DNA of 64,000 nt from Acidobacteriota bacterium (GTDB taxonomy: Bacteria > Acidobacteriota > Holophagae > Holophagales > Holophagaceae): positions 186,001 through 250,000 of the forward strand of contig JACPUT010000006.1 in the NCBI GenBank assembly GCA_016192145.1. The letters run 5' to 3'. The notes beneath the pieces were generated by a model, which made no database searches, was not told where the DNA came from, and saw only the letters and a program-made list of their open reading frames with translations. Below, in pieces: positions 34,914-42,648 of the stretch (the first letter of the stretch is position 1; the number at the start of each line of letters is the position of its first letter). Made by a program: the position numbers and the translations under genes.

Positions 34914-35887
34914 TGGCCGATCAGCCGCTGATCCGCGCCCTGAGGGAGGGCGAGCCCTTCCATGGCCATCTGCTGGCCCTGGAAACGGCCTGGAAGGTGA
35001 GCCTCAAAGGCTCCGAGTATCTGGAACTGAAGGTGGGGGACGCCAGCGGCGAGCTCAAGGCCTTCCTTTGGGATGTCCGCGCGGTGGAGGGTGATCCTGA
35101 ACGGGTGAAGGCGGATGCCTTCCTCTTCCTCAAAGGCACGGCCAGCGCCTACAACGGCCGCCTCCAGTTGAAATTGGACAAGGTCCGGCTCGCCTCCGAC
35201 GCCGAGGTGGGGGATCTCGCCCGCTTCTTCCCCGTCAGCGCGCGCCCGGTCCCGGAAATGCTGGCGGAGCTGGATGCGTGGATCGCCTCCGTGAAGGACC
35301 CCTGGATCCGGCGCCTGCTGGAGCGGCTGCTCGTGGAGGACGAGGCGCGCCGGGCCGCTTTCGCCAAGGCCCCGGCGGCCAAGAGCATGCACCACGCCTA
35401 CCTGGGCGGCCTCCTGGAGCACAGCCTGTCCATCATGGGCATGGCCGAGCGGGCCTGCGGCCACTACCGGGATCTGAACCGCGATCTGGTGCTGGCGGGT
35501 GTCTTCCTCCATGACCTGGGCAAGACGGAGGAGCTCAGCTACGACCGGGGCTTCGGGTACACGGACGAGGGCAACCTCCTGGGCCACATCAGCATGGAAT
35601 CCCAGTGGATCCAGCGGATCATCGAGGATCTGGAGGGTTTTCCCGGCGCCTTGCGCCTGCACATCCTCCACATCGTCCTGAGCCACCATGGGCGCCTGGA
35701 CTACGGCAGCCCCGTGCTTCCCCGGACCCCCGAAGCGATGCTCGTCCATTACCTGGACGATCTGGACGGGAAGCTGGAAGTGATGTTCCGGACGCTGCGG
35801 GACGATGCGGGGGAAGGGAACTGGACTCCCTTCAACCGCGCCCTGGAGCGCCCCTTCTACAAGGTGCGGTGGCCCCAGGCTGATTGA
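34913..35887 (+). CDS. YhaM-like 3'-5' exoribonuclease (OB fold plus HD domain)
   Basis: A 324-residue protein. The N-terminal OB-fold part (about 15-105, LELKVGDASGELKAFLWD) is followed by an HD phosphohydrolase domain (about 150-300) with HHAYLGGLLEHSLSIM, the HD pair in GVFLHDLGKTEEL, LLGHISMESQWIQ, and HIVLSHHGRLDYGSPVLPRT followed by PEAMLVHYLDDLDGK. This arrangement is that of YhaM/CBF1 3'-5' exoribonucleases. It is translationally coupled to the S4 gene, making an RNA-handling pair. Confidence 0.9.
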   Translation: MADQPLIRALREGEPFHGHLLALETAWKVSLKGSEYLELKVGDASGELKAFLWDVRAVEGDPERVKADAFLFLKGTASAYNGRLQLKLDKVRLASDAEVGDLARFFPVSARPVPEMLAELDAWIASVKDPWIRRLLERLLVEDEARRAAFAKAPAAKSMHHAYLGGLLEHSLSIMGMAERACGHYRDLNRDLVLAGVFLHDLGKTEELSYDRGFGYTDEGNLLGHISMESQWIQRIIEDLEGFPGALRLHILHIVLSHHGRLDYGSPVLPRTPEAMLVHYLDDLDGKLEVMFRTLRDDAGEGNWTPFNRALERPFYKVRWPQAD

Positions 35888-36028
35888 CTAGAATTGGTCG
35901 CTTAGAAGGCAATCTGTCCAAATCTGGTCGATCCTTGAGGGACCCTTCGGATGCCCCGGCAGCGGAGGCCCACCGGTAAAGTTGGTCCAGCCAGAGCTTT
36001 AGGCGAAAGTTTTCCGGCGGGAAATGCC

Positions 36029-36043
36029 TGGCACGGGTTTGGC
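36029..36043 (+). promoter_or_regulatory. Sigma-54-like -24/-12 promoter
   Basis: TGGCACGGGTTTGGC. The GG (36030-36031) and GC (36042-36043) dinucleotides are exactly ten bases apart, as sigma-54 requires, and only one base departs from TGGCAC-N5-TTGC. The predicted start (about 36055) leaves a 19-base leader with GAGG before the ATG at 36074. Confidence 0.55.
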
Positions 36044-36073
36044 CCTTAGGGGTCTCCCACCCGAGGTGTTCCC

Positions 36074-36553
36074 ATGAAGCTCTCCCGCAAAGCCAAGCGC
36101 TATGACGATGCCATCCTTCCGGGCGAGTTTCCGGGCTACGAAGCCTTCGATCAGGCCGGTGGCGATGACATCCTCCACGCTGACCTCAAGCGCACGGGGC
36201 GGGGAGTGGAAGTGGCCCAGGTGGTGCTGGAGCGCCATGCGCCCCGCAAGCTCAGCTTCGCCAAGCTGAAGAGCAAGGCCGAGGCCCTCACGGAGCAGAT
36301 CAGCTACTTGAAGGAGCGCCTGGAGATCGTGGACCACGACCGCCGCGGCATGTACATCCAGCTGCGCAGCCTGCCCCCCTACAAGGACGACCACCAGATC
36401 CAGTTCAACGAGATCAGCATTGGCAAGAACCGCATCGTCGTGAAGCGCATCGCCTTTTTCCGCAAAGAAGAGGTCAAGCAGCAGGTGCCGCTGAATCTTT
36501 CCGAGCAGGAATTGGCTCGCCTCCTGTCCGACATTCGACAGGCGATCGCCTGA
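36074..36553 (+). CDS. Conserved-looking hypothetical protein with coiled coil
   Basis: A 159-residue soluble protein I do not recognise. It starts MKLSRKAKRYDDAILPGEFP, has an amphipathic coiled-coil-like helix about residues 60-90 (FAKLKSKAEALTEQISYLKE), then a segment with strand-like alternation (QIQFNEISIGKNRIVVKRIA) and a C-terminal helix. It has no signal peptide or membrane segment. GAGG precedes the ATG. It is preceded by a sigma-54-like promoter and followed by a terminator, so it is probably a single-gene unit under regulated expression. Confidence 0.65.
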   Translation: MKLSRKAKRYDDAILPGEFPGYEAFDQAGGDDILHADLKRTGRGVEVAQVVLERHAPRKLSFAKLKSKAEALTEQISYLKERLEIVDHDRRGMYIQLRSLPPYKDDHQIQFNEISIGKNRIVVKRIAFFRKEEVKQQVPLNLSEQELARLLSDIRQAIA

Positions 36554-36574
36554 AGGGTGCAGCAGGGTTGAAGC

Positions 36575-36599
36575 GGGGGCGCCCAGGGGGGCGCCCTTT
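36575..36599 (+). terminator. GC-rich terminator
   Basis: GGGCGCCC (36577-36584) pairs with GGGCGCCC (36589-36596), the motif being self-complementary, followed by TTT. It lies 22 bases after the upstream stop. Confidence 0.75.
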
Positions 36600-36604
36600 G
36601 CGTT

Positions 36605-36729
36605 GAGGCTGGAGACTGGAGGCCAGAGGCTGGAAATGGCACGGGCGCCCCTGGGGCGCCCGTGTTGATCCAGGCGCGGCCCGGAGGGCCGCCTCCAATT
36701 TGGCCCCCAGTCTCCGGTCTCCAGCCTCA
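36605..36729. repeat. Tandem-repeat-armed hairpin D (GGCTGGAGACTGGAG unit)
   Basis: The left arm (36605-36633) is built of GAGGCTGGAGACTGGAGGC and a partial second copy. The right arm (about 36706-36729) carries the reverse complement (CTCCGGTCTCCAGCCTC). Between the arms are two perfect hairpins: CACGGGCGCCCC/GGGGCGCCCGTG (36640-36664) and GCGGCCC/GGGCCGC (36676-36692). It sits between two convergent genes. A related unit occurs at 59145-59186. Confidence 0.75.
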
Positions 36730-36735
36730 GGCCTC

Positions 36736-38103
36736 CTACGCGAAGGCCCCCCAGCCACCGCTTTCGGGTCGGGAGGGGGCTTCGGGCAGGTCGTTTTCCT
36801 TGAAGAGGAAGTGGCTGGCATTCCAGGAACCGCAGGATTCGCAGCGATCCTGGAAATCCGTGGAGCGGTGCCCGCAGACGCCGCACTCGAAGCGTTGCTT
36901 GAGGATGCCGAGATTTCGGAGGAGTTGGCGGTACTCGTTGAGGGCGGCCTCGTTGCGGCCGCGGCGGGCGTGGATCTTGGCCATGAAAAAGTACAGGATG
37001 GGGCTGTAGACCACCTGGCTGCGCACCTCCTGGAACTGCTCCAGGGCCCGATCCAGGATCTCCAGCCGGTACAGCATCTTGCCCAGGAAGAACTTGGCGG
37101 TGGTGGCGTGCTGGGTGGTGGCGGCCACCCGTTCGAGGACGGCCAGGCCCTCCTCGGGCTTGCCCAGCTGGATGAAGTAGTCCTCGATTTCCTGGAGGAA
37201 GGTGCCCTCGGCCGTGGCCCGGAATCCCTCCAACCAGATTTCGACACCCTGTTGTTCCTGGTCCTGAAGGATCATGGCCCGGCCCAGGGCCAGGTAGGCG
37301 GGCACGAAGGCCGGGTCGTCCTTGATGACCTGTTGAAAGGACTGGGAGGCTTCCTTGAACTGGTCCTCTTCGGCCCTTTGGACTCCCAGCTGGTAGAGGA
37401 GGGCCACGCCCTGGGCCTTCTCGGGCAGGCCCACCTCGGCCGGGAACTGCCCCACCAGCTTCCGGTGGGTCTCCAGCGCTTCGGCCCAGCGGTGGCTTTC
37501 CATGTGGAAGGCGCGCAGCCGTCGCAGCGCGCGCAAGGACCGCTTGGGTTCGTCGGCCGCGAGCTTCTTGAGGACATTGGCGGCGCTTTCGGAATCGCGG
37601 GAGGCCTGCAGGGCCTCGGCCAGGGCATAGCGGACCTCATCCCAATCGGGGAGCTGCTTGGTGAGTTTTTCCAGGCCCCGCACGGCGGCGAGGTTCTCGC
37701 CCGCCTTCATGAGGCACTCGGCCAGCAGGAGCTGGGCTTCACCATGATCGGCCCGCTGCTCCAGGATCCCCTCCAGCAGGGGTCGGGCCTCCCGGTGCAG
37801 GCCGTGGGACATCAGGTCGCGGGCCTCCCGCACGCGCTCGGAGAGCCGCATGCCGAGGCGGTTGGCGGCGGAGGAGTTGAGGCCCTGGATGGCGCGGTAG
37901 ATCTCGATGACCGCCGTCCAGACGAGGTTCAACAGGAAGCCCAGGGCGAAGACGCCAAGCACCACCCACCACACCTTGGCCCGATAGGTGTCCGTGAGGA
38001 TCAGCTGGGCGTTCAGGAGCTCGTGGTTCGAGTAATACAGGTTGGCCAGCGCCGCCATGACGAACAGGGCCAACAGGACGAAGAAGACATGGATGAACTT
38101 CAT
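36736..38103 (-). CDS. LapA-LapB fusion: membrane TPR protein with rubredoxin-like zinc tail
   Basis: A 455-residue protein. The N terminus (about 1-75) has two membrane helices, FFVLLALFVMAALANLYYSN and VWWVVLGVFALGFLLNLVW, with the layout of LapA (DUF1049). The rest (about 85-410) is TPR repeats as in LapB/YciM. The last 50 residues carry CGVCG and CESCG, the metal-binding rubredoxin-type module of LapB. In E. coli LapA and LapB are separate and control lipopolysaccharide synthesis through LpxC turnover. Here one chain seems to do both jobs. The start at 38103 has AGGGG before it. The uracil-DNA glycosylase gene precedes it. Confidence 0.8.
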   Translation of the reverse strand: MKFIHVFFVLLALFVMAALANLYYSNHELLNAQLILTDTYRAKVWWVVLGVFALGFLLNLVWTAVIEIYRAIQGLNSSAANRLGMRLSERVREARDLMSHGLHREARPLLEGILEQRADHGEAQLLLAECLMKAGENLAAVRGLEKLTKQLPDWDEVRYALAEALQASRDSESAANVLKKLAADEPKRSLRALRRLRAFHMESHRWAEALETHRKLVGQFPAEVGLPEKAQGVALLYQLGVQRAEEDQFKEASQSFQQVIKDDPAFVPAYLALGRAMILQDQEQQGVEIWLEGFRATAEGTFLQEIEDYFIQLGKPEEGLAVLERVAATTQHATTAKFFLGKMLYRLEILDRALEQFQEVRSQVVYSPILYFFMAKIHARRGRNEAALNEYRQLLRNLGILKQRFECGVCGHRSTDFQDRCESCGSWNASHFLFKENDLPEAPSRPESGGWGAFA

Positions 38104-38138
38104 GGACGCCCCTGAGTTGGTTTCCATCATTCCATGGT

Positions 38139-38975
38139 TTAGGTGGGATCGGCGTCCTGCTCAGTCCAGGCCTTGGCTGCTTTAAGGTCCTCCCACACGG
38201 CCTTGCGGACTTCGGCCGTGTACTGCCGCAGGACGTAGGCGGGATGGAAGGTGGGCATCACGGGGATGCTGCGGCCTGCGATCTCCACGCGCTTCCACTG
38301 GCCGCGCACCTTGGTGATGCCCTCGGCCACGCCCACCAGTTCTCGCAGGGGCGTGGCGCCGAGGGTCACGATGACCTTGGGCTGGACGAGTTCGATCTGG
38401 CGGCGCAGGTAGCCCAGGCAAGCGGCGGCTTCCTCGCCCGTGGGGGTGCGGTTGTCCGGGGGCCGGCACTTTACGATGTTGGCGATGTAGACCTGCTCCC
38501 GCGTGAGCCCGATGGCGCCGATCATCTTGTCCAGCAGCTCCCCGGCCTTGCCCACGAAGGGTCGGCCCTGGAGATCCTCGTCGCGGCCGGGGCCCTCCCC
38601 CACGAACATCAACGGGGCCCGGGGATCGCCCTCGCCGAACACGAAGCGCAGGCGACTGGGTCCCAGCGGGCACTTGAGGCAGCCCTGGATGGCCTGCTCC
38701 AGTTCCTGGAGCGTGGCGGCGCCGGCCACGGCGGCTTCGGTGGGGCAGCCCATGGGATCCGAGGGGGGCGCATAATAGGCCGGGACGGGGCGTTCCGGAG
38801 TCGCCACCCGGGCGGGCGGCTTCGCAGGGGCGGGCAGAGCTGGGCGCGGGGGCGGCGCGGCCGTGACCGGAGGTGGGGCAGGGAGGTCGACGAACGGAGC
38901 TTCCGGGCGGAGGAGCCCCATCACCCCCAGATCCGCGAGGGTGTCCTTCCAGGCCATGAGTTCGTCGCGGTCCAC
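38139..38975 (-). CDS. Uracil-DNA glycosylase, type 4 (iron-sulfur)
   Basis: Removes uracil from DNA, starting base-excision repair. The catalytic domain (last 190 residues) has CLKCPLG, the motif GEGPGRDEDLQGRPFVG, NIVKCRPPDNRTP and the later MPTFHPAYVLR. The four cysteines (two in CLKC, one in VKCRPP, one in AAACLGYL) fit the [4Fe-4S] cluster of type 4/5 enzymes, and GEGPG favours type 4. The N-terminal 85 residues are a Pro/Ala-rich linker typical of these longer forms. I chose a GTG start (38975, giving VDRDELMAWK); 39017 and the ATG at 38957 are alternatives. Confidence 0.92.
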   Translation of the reverse strand: MDRDELMAWKDTLADLGVMGLLRPEAPFVDLPAPPPVTAAPPPRPALPAPAKPPARVATPERPVPAYYAPPSDPMGCPTEAAVAGAATLQELEQAIQGCLKCPLGPSRLRFVFGEGDPRAPLMFVGEGPGRDEDLQGRPFVGKAGELLDKMIGAIGLTREQVYIANIVKCRPPDNRTPTGEEAAACLGYLRRQIELVQPKVIVTLGATPLRELVGVAEGITKVRGQWKRVEIAGRSIPVMPTFHPAYVLRQYTAEVRKAVWEDLKAAKAWTEQDADPT

Positions 38976-39079
38976 GCCCCCAGTGTACTGGCCCCTCGAT
39001 CCGCCGCCCCATCCCACCGGGCTAAACCGTCCCAGGGAACCTGGCGTCCCCTTGGTGCATCCTTAGGTCTGGAGACGTC

Positions 39080-39610
39080 ATGGCCCCAACGGCCCCCCTT
39101 GAATCCGAAACCCCATTTGGTGCCCAGCCGGCCTACGTCCAGGCCTTCTCCGAGCTCTATCCCCGACTGGTGAGCTATGCCCGGCGCTATGGCGCCACCT
39201 TCGCCGAGGATATCGCCCAGGAGGCCTTCGTCATCCTCATGCAGCGCGTGGAGCCCGTGGACCATCCCACGGCTTTCCTCTACGGCACCGTGCGCACCTT
39301 GGCGCTCACGGAGCGTCGGCCCATGAAGAACCAGAACCTCAGCCTCGAAGCGGTGATCGAACCCGGCTCCAACGGGGGAGCCTACGATTCCCTGCTCAAC
39401 GCCGAAGTGCGGGCCCGCATGAAGACCCTGAACCCCACCTTCCGCGAGGCCCTGTGGCTCTTCGTGGTGGAGGGCCTCTCCATCCGGGAGATCGCCGATA
39501 TCCTGGGCATCCCCGAAGCCACCGTGAAGACCCGCATCCACCGGGCCAAGGCCCAGTTGAAAGAACAACTCAATCCCGATACCCCTGGGGGCGTGCATGT
39601 CATGGTCTGA
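39080..39610 (+). CDS. ECF-type RNA polymerase sigma factor
   Basis: A 176-residue sigma factor with region 2 (about 22-80, FSELYPRLVSYARRYGATFAE and AQEAFVILMQRV) and region 4 (about 115-165, FREALWLFVVEGLSIREIAD then ILGIPEATVKTRIHRAKAQL). The lack of regions 1 and 3 marks it as group 4 (ECF). Its stop overlaps the next gene, which encodes a membrane protein, an arrangement common for sigma/anti-sigma pairs. Its target promoters are unknown. Confidence 0.9.
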   Translation: MAPTAPLESETPFGAQPAYVQAFSELYPRLVSYARRYGATFAEDIAQEAFVILMQRVEPVDHPTAFLYGTVRTLALTERRPMKNQNLSLEAVIEPGSNGGAYDSLLNAEVRARMKTLNPTFREALWLFVVEGLSIREIADILGIPEATVKTRIHRAKAQLKEQLNPDTPGGVHVMV

Positions 39611-40103
39611 CCCTTCCCGCCGCTTCGAACCCGCCGAGGACCTCCAGCTCCGGGCGGAGATGAGCGAGCTTCTGGGCTTCGAGCCGGCCCCCCGTTCGGA
39701 GACCGAGCCTACGAATGAGCTCGTCGCCCTGGCCGAGGAACTCCGCAAGGAGGCCCTCCGCCGCAAGCGCCTTGAACGCCGCCGCCCCTCCTGGGGGATG
39801 CTCGCCGCCGCTGTGCTCCCCCTCGCCGTGGCCGCGGCGGGCCTGGGGGTGTGGGGCCAGGGCAATCGAGCCAAGGCGGAGGCGCTCGCCACCGCCGCCG
39901 CCCAGAAGACCCAGGAACTGGAACAGAAGCTCCAAGCCCACAAGACCGAACTGGCCCAGGAACGGGCCACCCGGGAACAGCTCACCAAGGTCCTGGCCCA
40001 GGCGGATCGCAAGGGCCGGAAGTCCCCCTACCTGGTGATCCCCGCGGATCCCGTCCAGGGCCCGGGCCAGGATCAACTGCGCGTGAACGCGAAGCCCAGG
40101 TAG
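39597..40103 (+). CDS. Putative anti-sigma factor (single-pass membrane, coiled coil)
   Basis: A 168-residue protein overlapping the sigma gene by 14 bases. The N-terminal cytoplasmic half (about 1-60) is acidic and helical, one membrane helix follows (about 68-85, MLAAAVLPLAVAAAGLGVW), then a coiled coil (about 92-130, QKTQELEQKLQAHKTELAQE) and a short tail. No zinc-finger HxxxCxxC motif is present, so if it is an anti-sigma factor it is not of the ZAS type. The role is inferred from gene order. Confidence 0.6.
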   Translation: MSWSDPSRRFEPAEDLQLRAEMSELLGFEPAPRSETEPTNELVALAEELRKEALRRKRLERRRPSWGMLAAAVLPLAVAAAGLGVWGQGNRAKAEALATAAAQKTQELEQKLQAHKTELAQERATREQLTKVLAQADRKGRKSPYLVIPADPVQGPGQDQLRVNAKPR

Positions 40104-40174
40104 GGTCATCTGGGCAATAAAGACCAGGTTTCACCCTGGCCCGGGCTTTGCCGATAGAGGGTCCAGGTGAAGCC

Positions 40175-40462
40175 ATGGCCTCCTCCCCCGTTCTCGTCAT
40201 CATCCTGCTGCTCTGTGCCCTCTGCGCGATCCTCGCGGGGATGTCGGTCTTCGCCAACCAGAAGCCTCCCGACCCCCGCATGAATCTCGTGATCAACGAG
40301 ATGGAGGAGTTGAAGGGCCTCGTGAGCCAGCTTCAGAAGTCCGTCATGGCCATGGAGCGGAAGATGGAGAAGGAGACCCGCGATGCCCGGACGGAGCAAC
40401 GCGAGGTCATGGAGAAGATGGGCGAGACGCTCGATAAGAAATTGAAGGAACTCGTGGGGTAG
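40175..40462 (+). CDS. Small membrane protein with coiled-coil tail
   Basis: A 95-residue protein: an N-terminal membrane helix (LVIILLLCALCAILAGMSVF, about 6-25) and a charged helical tail (ELKGLVSQLQKSVMAMERKM and onward). AGGTGA precedes the ATG by five bases. It follows the sigma-factor pair by 71 bases on the same strand. I do not recognise the family. Confidence 0.6.
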   Translation: MASSPVLVIILLLCALCAILAGMSVFANQKPPDPRMNLVINEMEELKGLVSQLQKSVMAMERKMEKETRDARTEQREVMEKMGETLDKKLKELVG

Positions 40463-40470
40463 ACGGTTGT

Positions 40471-40586
40471 GGGCTGTGGGCTCTAGCTGATTCCGCCTGC
40501 GCCTGAGGGGACGGCTGGGTCGGCGCAAGCTAGAGCCCAGAGCCTATAGCCCAACGCCCAAAGCCCAAAGCCCAAAGCCCAAAGCC
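40471..40586. repeat. Tandem-repeat-armed hairpin E (GCCCAAA unit)
   Basis: TGGGCTCTAGCT (40477-40488) pairs perfectly with AGCTAGAGCCCA (40528-40539). TGCGCC/GGCGCA (40498-40503 with 40522-40527) nests directly inside. The right side continues into AGAGCCTATAGCCC and then 4.4 exact copies of the 7-mer GCCCAAA (40556-40586). The left side has only two GGGCT copies, so the right arm is expanded. It lies between two convergent genes, five bases from the stop of the 40592 gene. Confidence 0.75.
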
Positions 40587-40591
40587 ATGCC

Positions 40592-42520
40592 TCATCCCAC
40601 CTGCGAGTGCCCCGGCGTCCACCCGCGCTCGTTGAGCAGTTTCACGCCCTGGATGCGGGTGAGGCGGAAGCTCATCTCCTCCTGGTGGAGGTGGCAGAAG
40701 GCGATGAGGTGATCTCCCTGGATCTCGCGGGGGGTCGTGCGCCGCAGCTGGGTGCGGTGCGCGGCAGGGGGGAGGTAGGTGAGCTCGCACATGAGGTTGT
40801 GGCCGGCGGCGTATTCGAGGATCCGCATGGTCTCCTCGGCAGGCTGATCGTCGTGGCCCAGGTGCAGCATGGGGATGCGGCGGGAGACGCGCTGGAAGCG
40901 GACGGGATCCTCATCGTGGAGCCGCTGCAGGCCATTGCGCACCATCTGGCGGATGGGATCCAGGTGGGCGGCCATGCCCTTCTCCTCGACGAAGGCCAGC
41001 GCGGCCAGGGCCCAGAGGTAGAGGTCCTCATCCTGATCCAGGCTGAGCGCGAGGAACTTGCCGGGCCGGGGCAGGTAGCCCGCGGCCTTCAGCAGGGCCT
41101 GGGCATTGCCCTCGCCGTGGATCTCCAGCACGGTATCGGAGATGGGCTTGAGGCCCAAGGGGGCCAGCTCGGGGCGGAGGCGCAGCTCGTCGGCGAGCTG
41201 CTTGTCCCGGGTTCGCACGAGGTGCACTCCCTGGGCCAGTTCCACTTCGCCCACGCGCCGCTCGATCTCCTCCAGCAAGTGCACGAGGGGCTGCGGCATG
41301 CTGGAGAAGGCGCCGGGGTGGGCGCCCAGGCGGGCGCGGATCTCCTCCATGGTCACGCCCAGATCCAGGGCGCGCACGAGGCTTTCGTGGCTCACGCGGA
41401 AGGTGGCCATGGTATCGAGCGCTTCCACTTCCGCCACCTGCGCCAGCTGCAGCAGGCGATGGGGATTCTGGAGCAGGGGCGTCAACAGCTCCAGCGTGGG
41501 TTGGATGATGAGGGGATGGCCGGGCTCCAGGCTCGTCCAGTGGGCCTCGGTGCCCTTGAGATCCCGCAGCAGGTATTCGTGGGCGAGGGACTCGCCGTGG
41601 GGGGTCAGGGTGATGTGATCCGCGGAGGTATCCAGGGCCACGAGCCCCATGCGGCCCAGGAAGGGGAGGAACACCTCGCGGGTGCGGTCCTCCTCCAGGG
41701 GGTGCAGCGTCTTGAGGAAGGCGAGGAAGGGGCCCACGGCGAGGGTCTGGCCGCGGCGCTCCAGCAGGTGTTGCATGAGGAAGTGGCGATCCTCGGCCGG
41801 GGGCATGCCCCACACCTTCAAATCGTGTTCCAGCAGGCTGGCGAAGGCGCGCTCGGCCACCCAGCGGGGGGGATGGGCGGTGACGGCCGGGAGCAGCGTC
41901 TCCACGCGCCCTTCCGTCTTCCATAGGAGGCCCAGGCGGTGCAGGAGGGTGAAGAGCAGGGTGGCGTCCGACTCGTCCTGCAGCAGGGCATTGCGGGCCA
42001 TGAGCTGCTGCAATTCCTTCTTGGCGGGCAGGCCCCCCTTGAGAACGCGGATGCCGCCCACGCAGCGCAGCAGCACTGAGGAGAGGGCGAGGCTGAAGCG
42101 GTAGGGCTCCGCGGCGCGCAGCTTCACGCCCTCAGGGGCGGTGAAGCTCAGGGCCGTGTCGTCGAAGTCCTCCAGGGCGTCCGAGATGCGCTCCGCCACG
42201 GTGTAAGCCTCGAAGGCCGCGGAGGTGGGCAGGATCAAGCCGAGATCCAGGAGCTCGCGGGCGACCTCCGCGGCCGGCTGCTTCCCATCCTGGGAAAGAT
42301 GTTTGAGGGCCACCAGGGCTTCGCTGCGGAGATCGGCCAGGGTATCCGTGAGGTGCCGGTTGTCCTCCAGGTGGAACACCATGGTCTTCAGGAGGCGTTT
42401 GCGGCCTTCGGCCTCATCATCCCAGCGCAGGGGGATCGGCAGCTTGCGCCGCTCGCAGATGGTGCGCAGCTGGTCGTCGCTGCAGTGGGAGAGGAGCTGG
42501 AAGTGGGGTTGCCCGGTCAT
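40592..42520 (-). CDS. Helicase-C3/WYL-like domain protein (XPB-associated type)
   Basis: A 642-residue protein. The middle (about 320-480) matches my memory of the XPB/Ssl2-like 'helicase_C_3' domain: HPLIIQPTLELLTPLLQNPH, FRVSHESLVRALDLGVTMEE and the segment ending LKPISDTVLEIHGEGNAQ. The last 80 residues look like a WYL-type fold (ILEYAAGHNLMCELTYLPPA, TPREIQGDHLIAFCHLHQEE, FRLTRIQGVKLL). No Walker motifs are present, so it is not itself a helicase. Proteins of this kind neighbour XPB helicases in actinobacteria, and an XPB-type helicase is encoded 4.5 kb away here. The start is uncertain (ATG 42520 or TTG 42568). Confidence 0.7.
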   Translation of the reverse strand: MTGQPHFQLLSHCSDDQLRTICERRKLPIPLRWDDEAEGRKRLLKTMVFHLEDNRHLTDTLADLRSEALVALKHLSQDGKQPAAEVARELLDLGLILPTSAAFEAYTVAERISDALEDFDDTALSFTAPEGVKLRAAEPYRFSLALSSVLLRCVGGIRVLKGGLPAKKELQQLMARNALLQDESDATLLFTLLHRLGLLWKTEGRVETLLPAVTAHPPRWVAERAFASLLEHDLKVWGMPPAEDRHFLMQHLLERRGQTLAVGPFLAFLKTLHPLEEDRTREVFLPFLGRMGLVALDTSADHITLTPHGESLAHEYLLRDLKGTEAHWTSLEPGHPLIIQPTLELLTPLLQNPHRLLQLAQVAEVEALDTMATFRVSHESLVRALDLGVTMEEIRARLGAHPGAFSSMPQPLVHLLEEIERRVGEVELAQGVHLVRTRDKQLADELRLRPELAPLGLKPISDTVLEIHGEGNAQALLKAAGYLPRPGKFLALSLDQDEDLYLWALAALAFVEEKGMAAHLDPIRQMVRNGLQRLHDEDPVRFQRVSRRIPMLHLGHDDQPAEETMRILEYAAGHNLMCELTYLPPAAHRTQLRRTTPREIQGDHLIAFCHLHQEEMSFRLTRIQGVKLLNERGWTPGHSQVG

Positions 42521-42606
42521 GCGATCCGTCGTCTGGGTAATGCACCAGTCTGGCACGGAGTCATCCAACGGTCAGCGGGAAAGCCCTTCAGGTGGCCCCG
42601 ACGCGA

Positions 42607-42632
42607 GAACGCCCGGCCGGAGCCGGGCGTTC
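42607..42632 (-). terminator. Terminator of the cohesin/dockerin operon
   Basis: GAACGCCCGGC (42607-42617) pairs perfectly with GCCGGGCGTTC (42622-42632), 17 bases beyond the stop of the 42649 gene. Confidence 0.7.
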
Positions 42633-42648
42633 AGGGGATAAATCGACT

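Noticed and set aside
35888-36028. c-di-GMP riboswitch in the 186-base leader of the 36074 gene
   Set aside because: The conserved GEMM core is not present; a sigma-54-like promoter lies after this stretch, so it is probably not transcribed with the gene.
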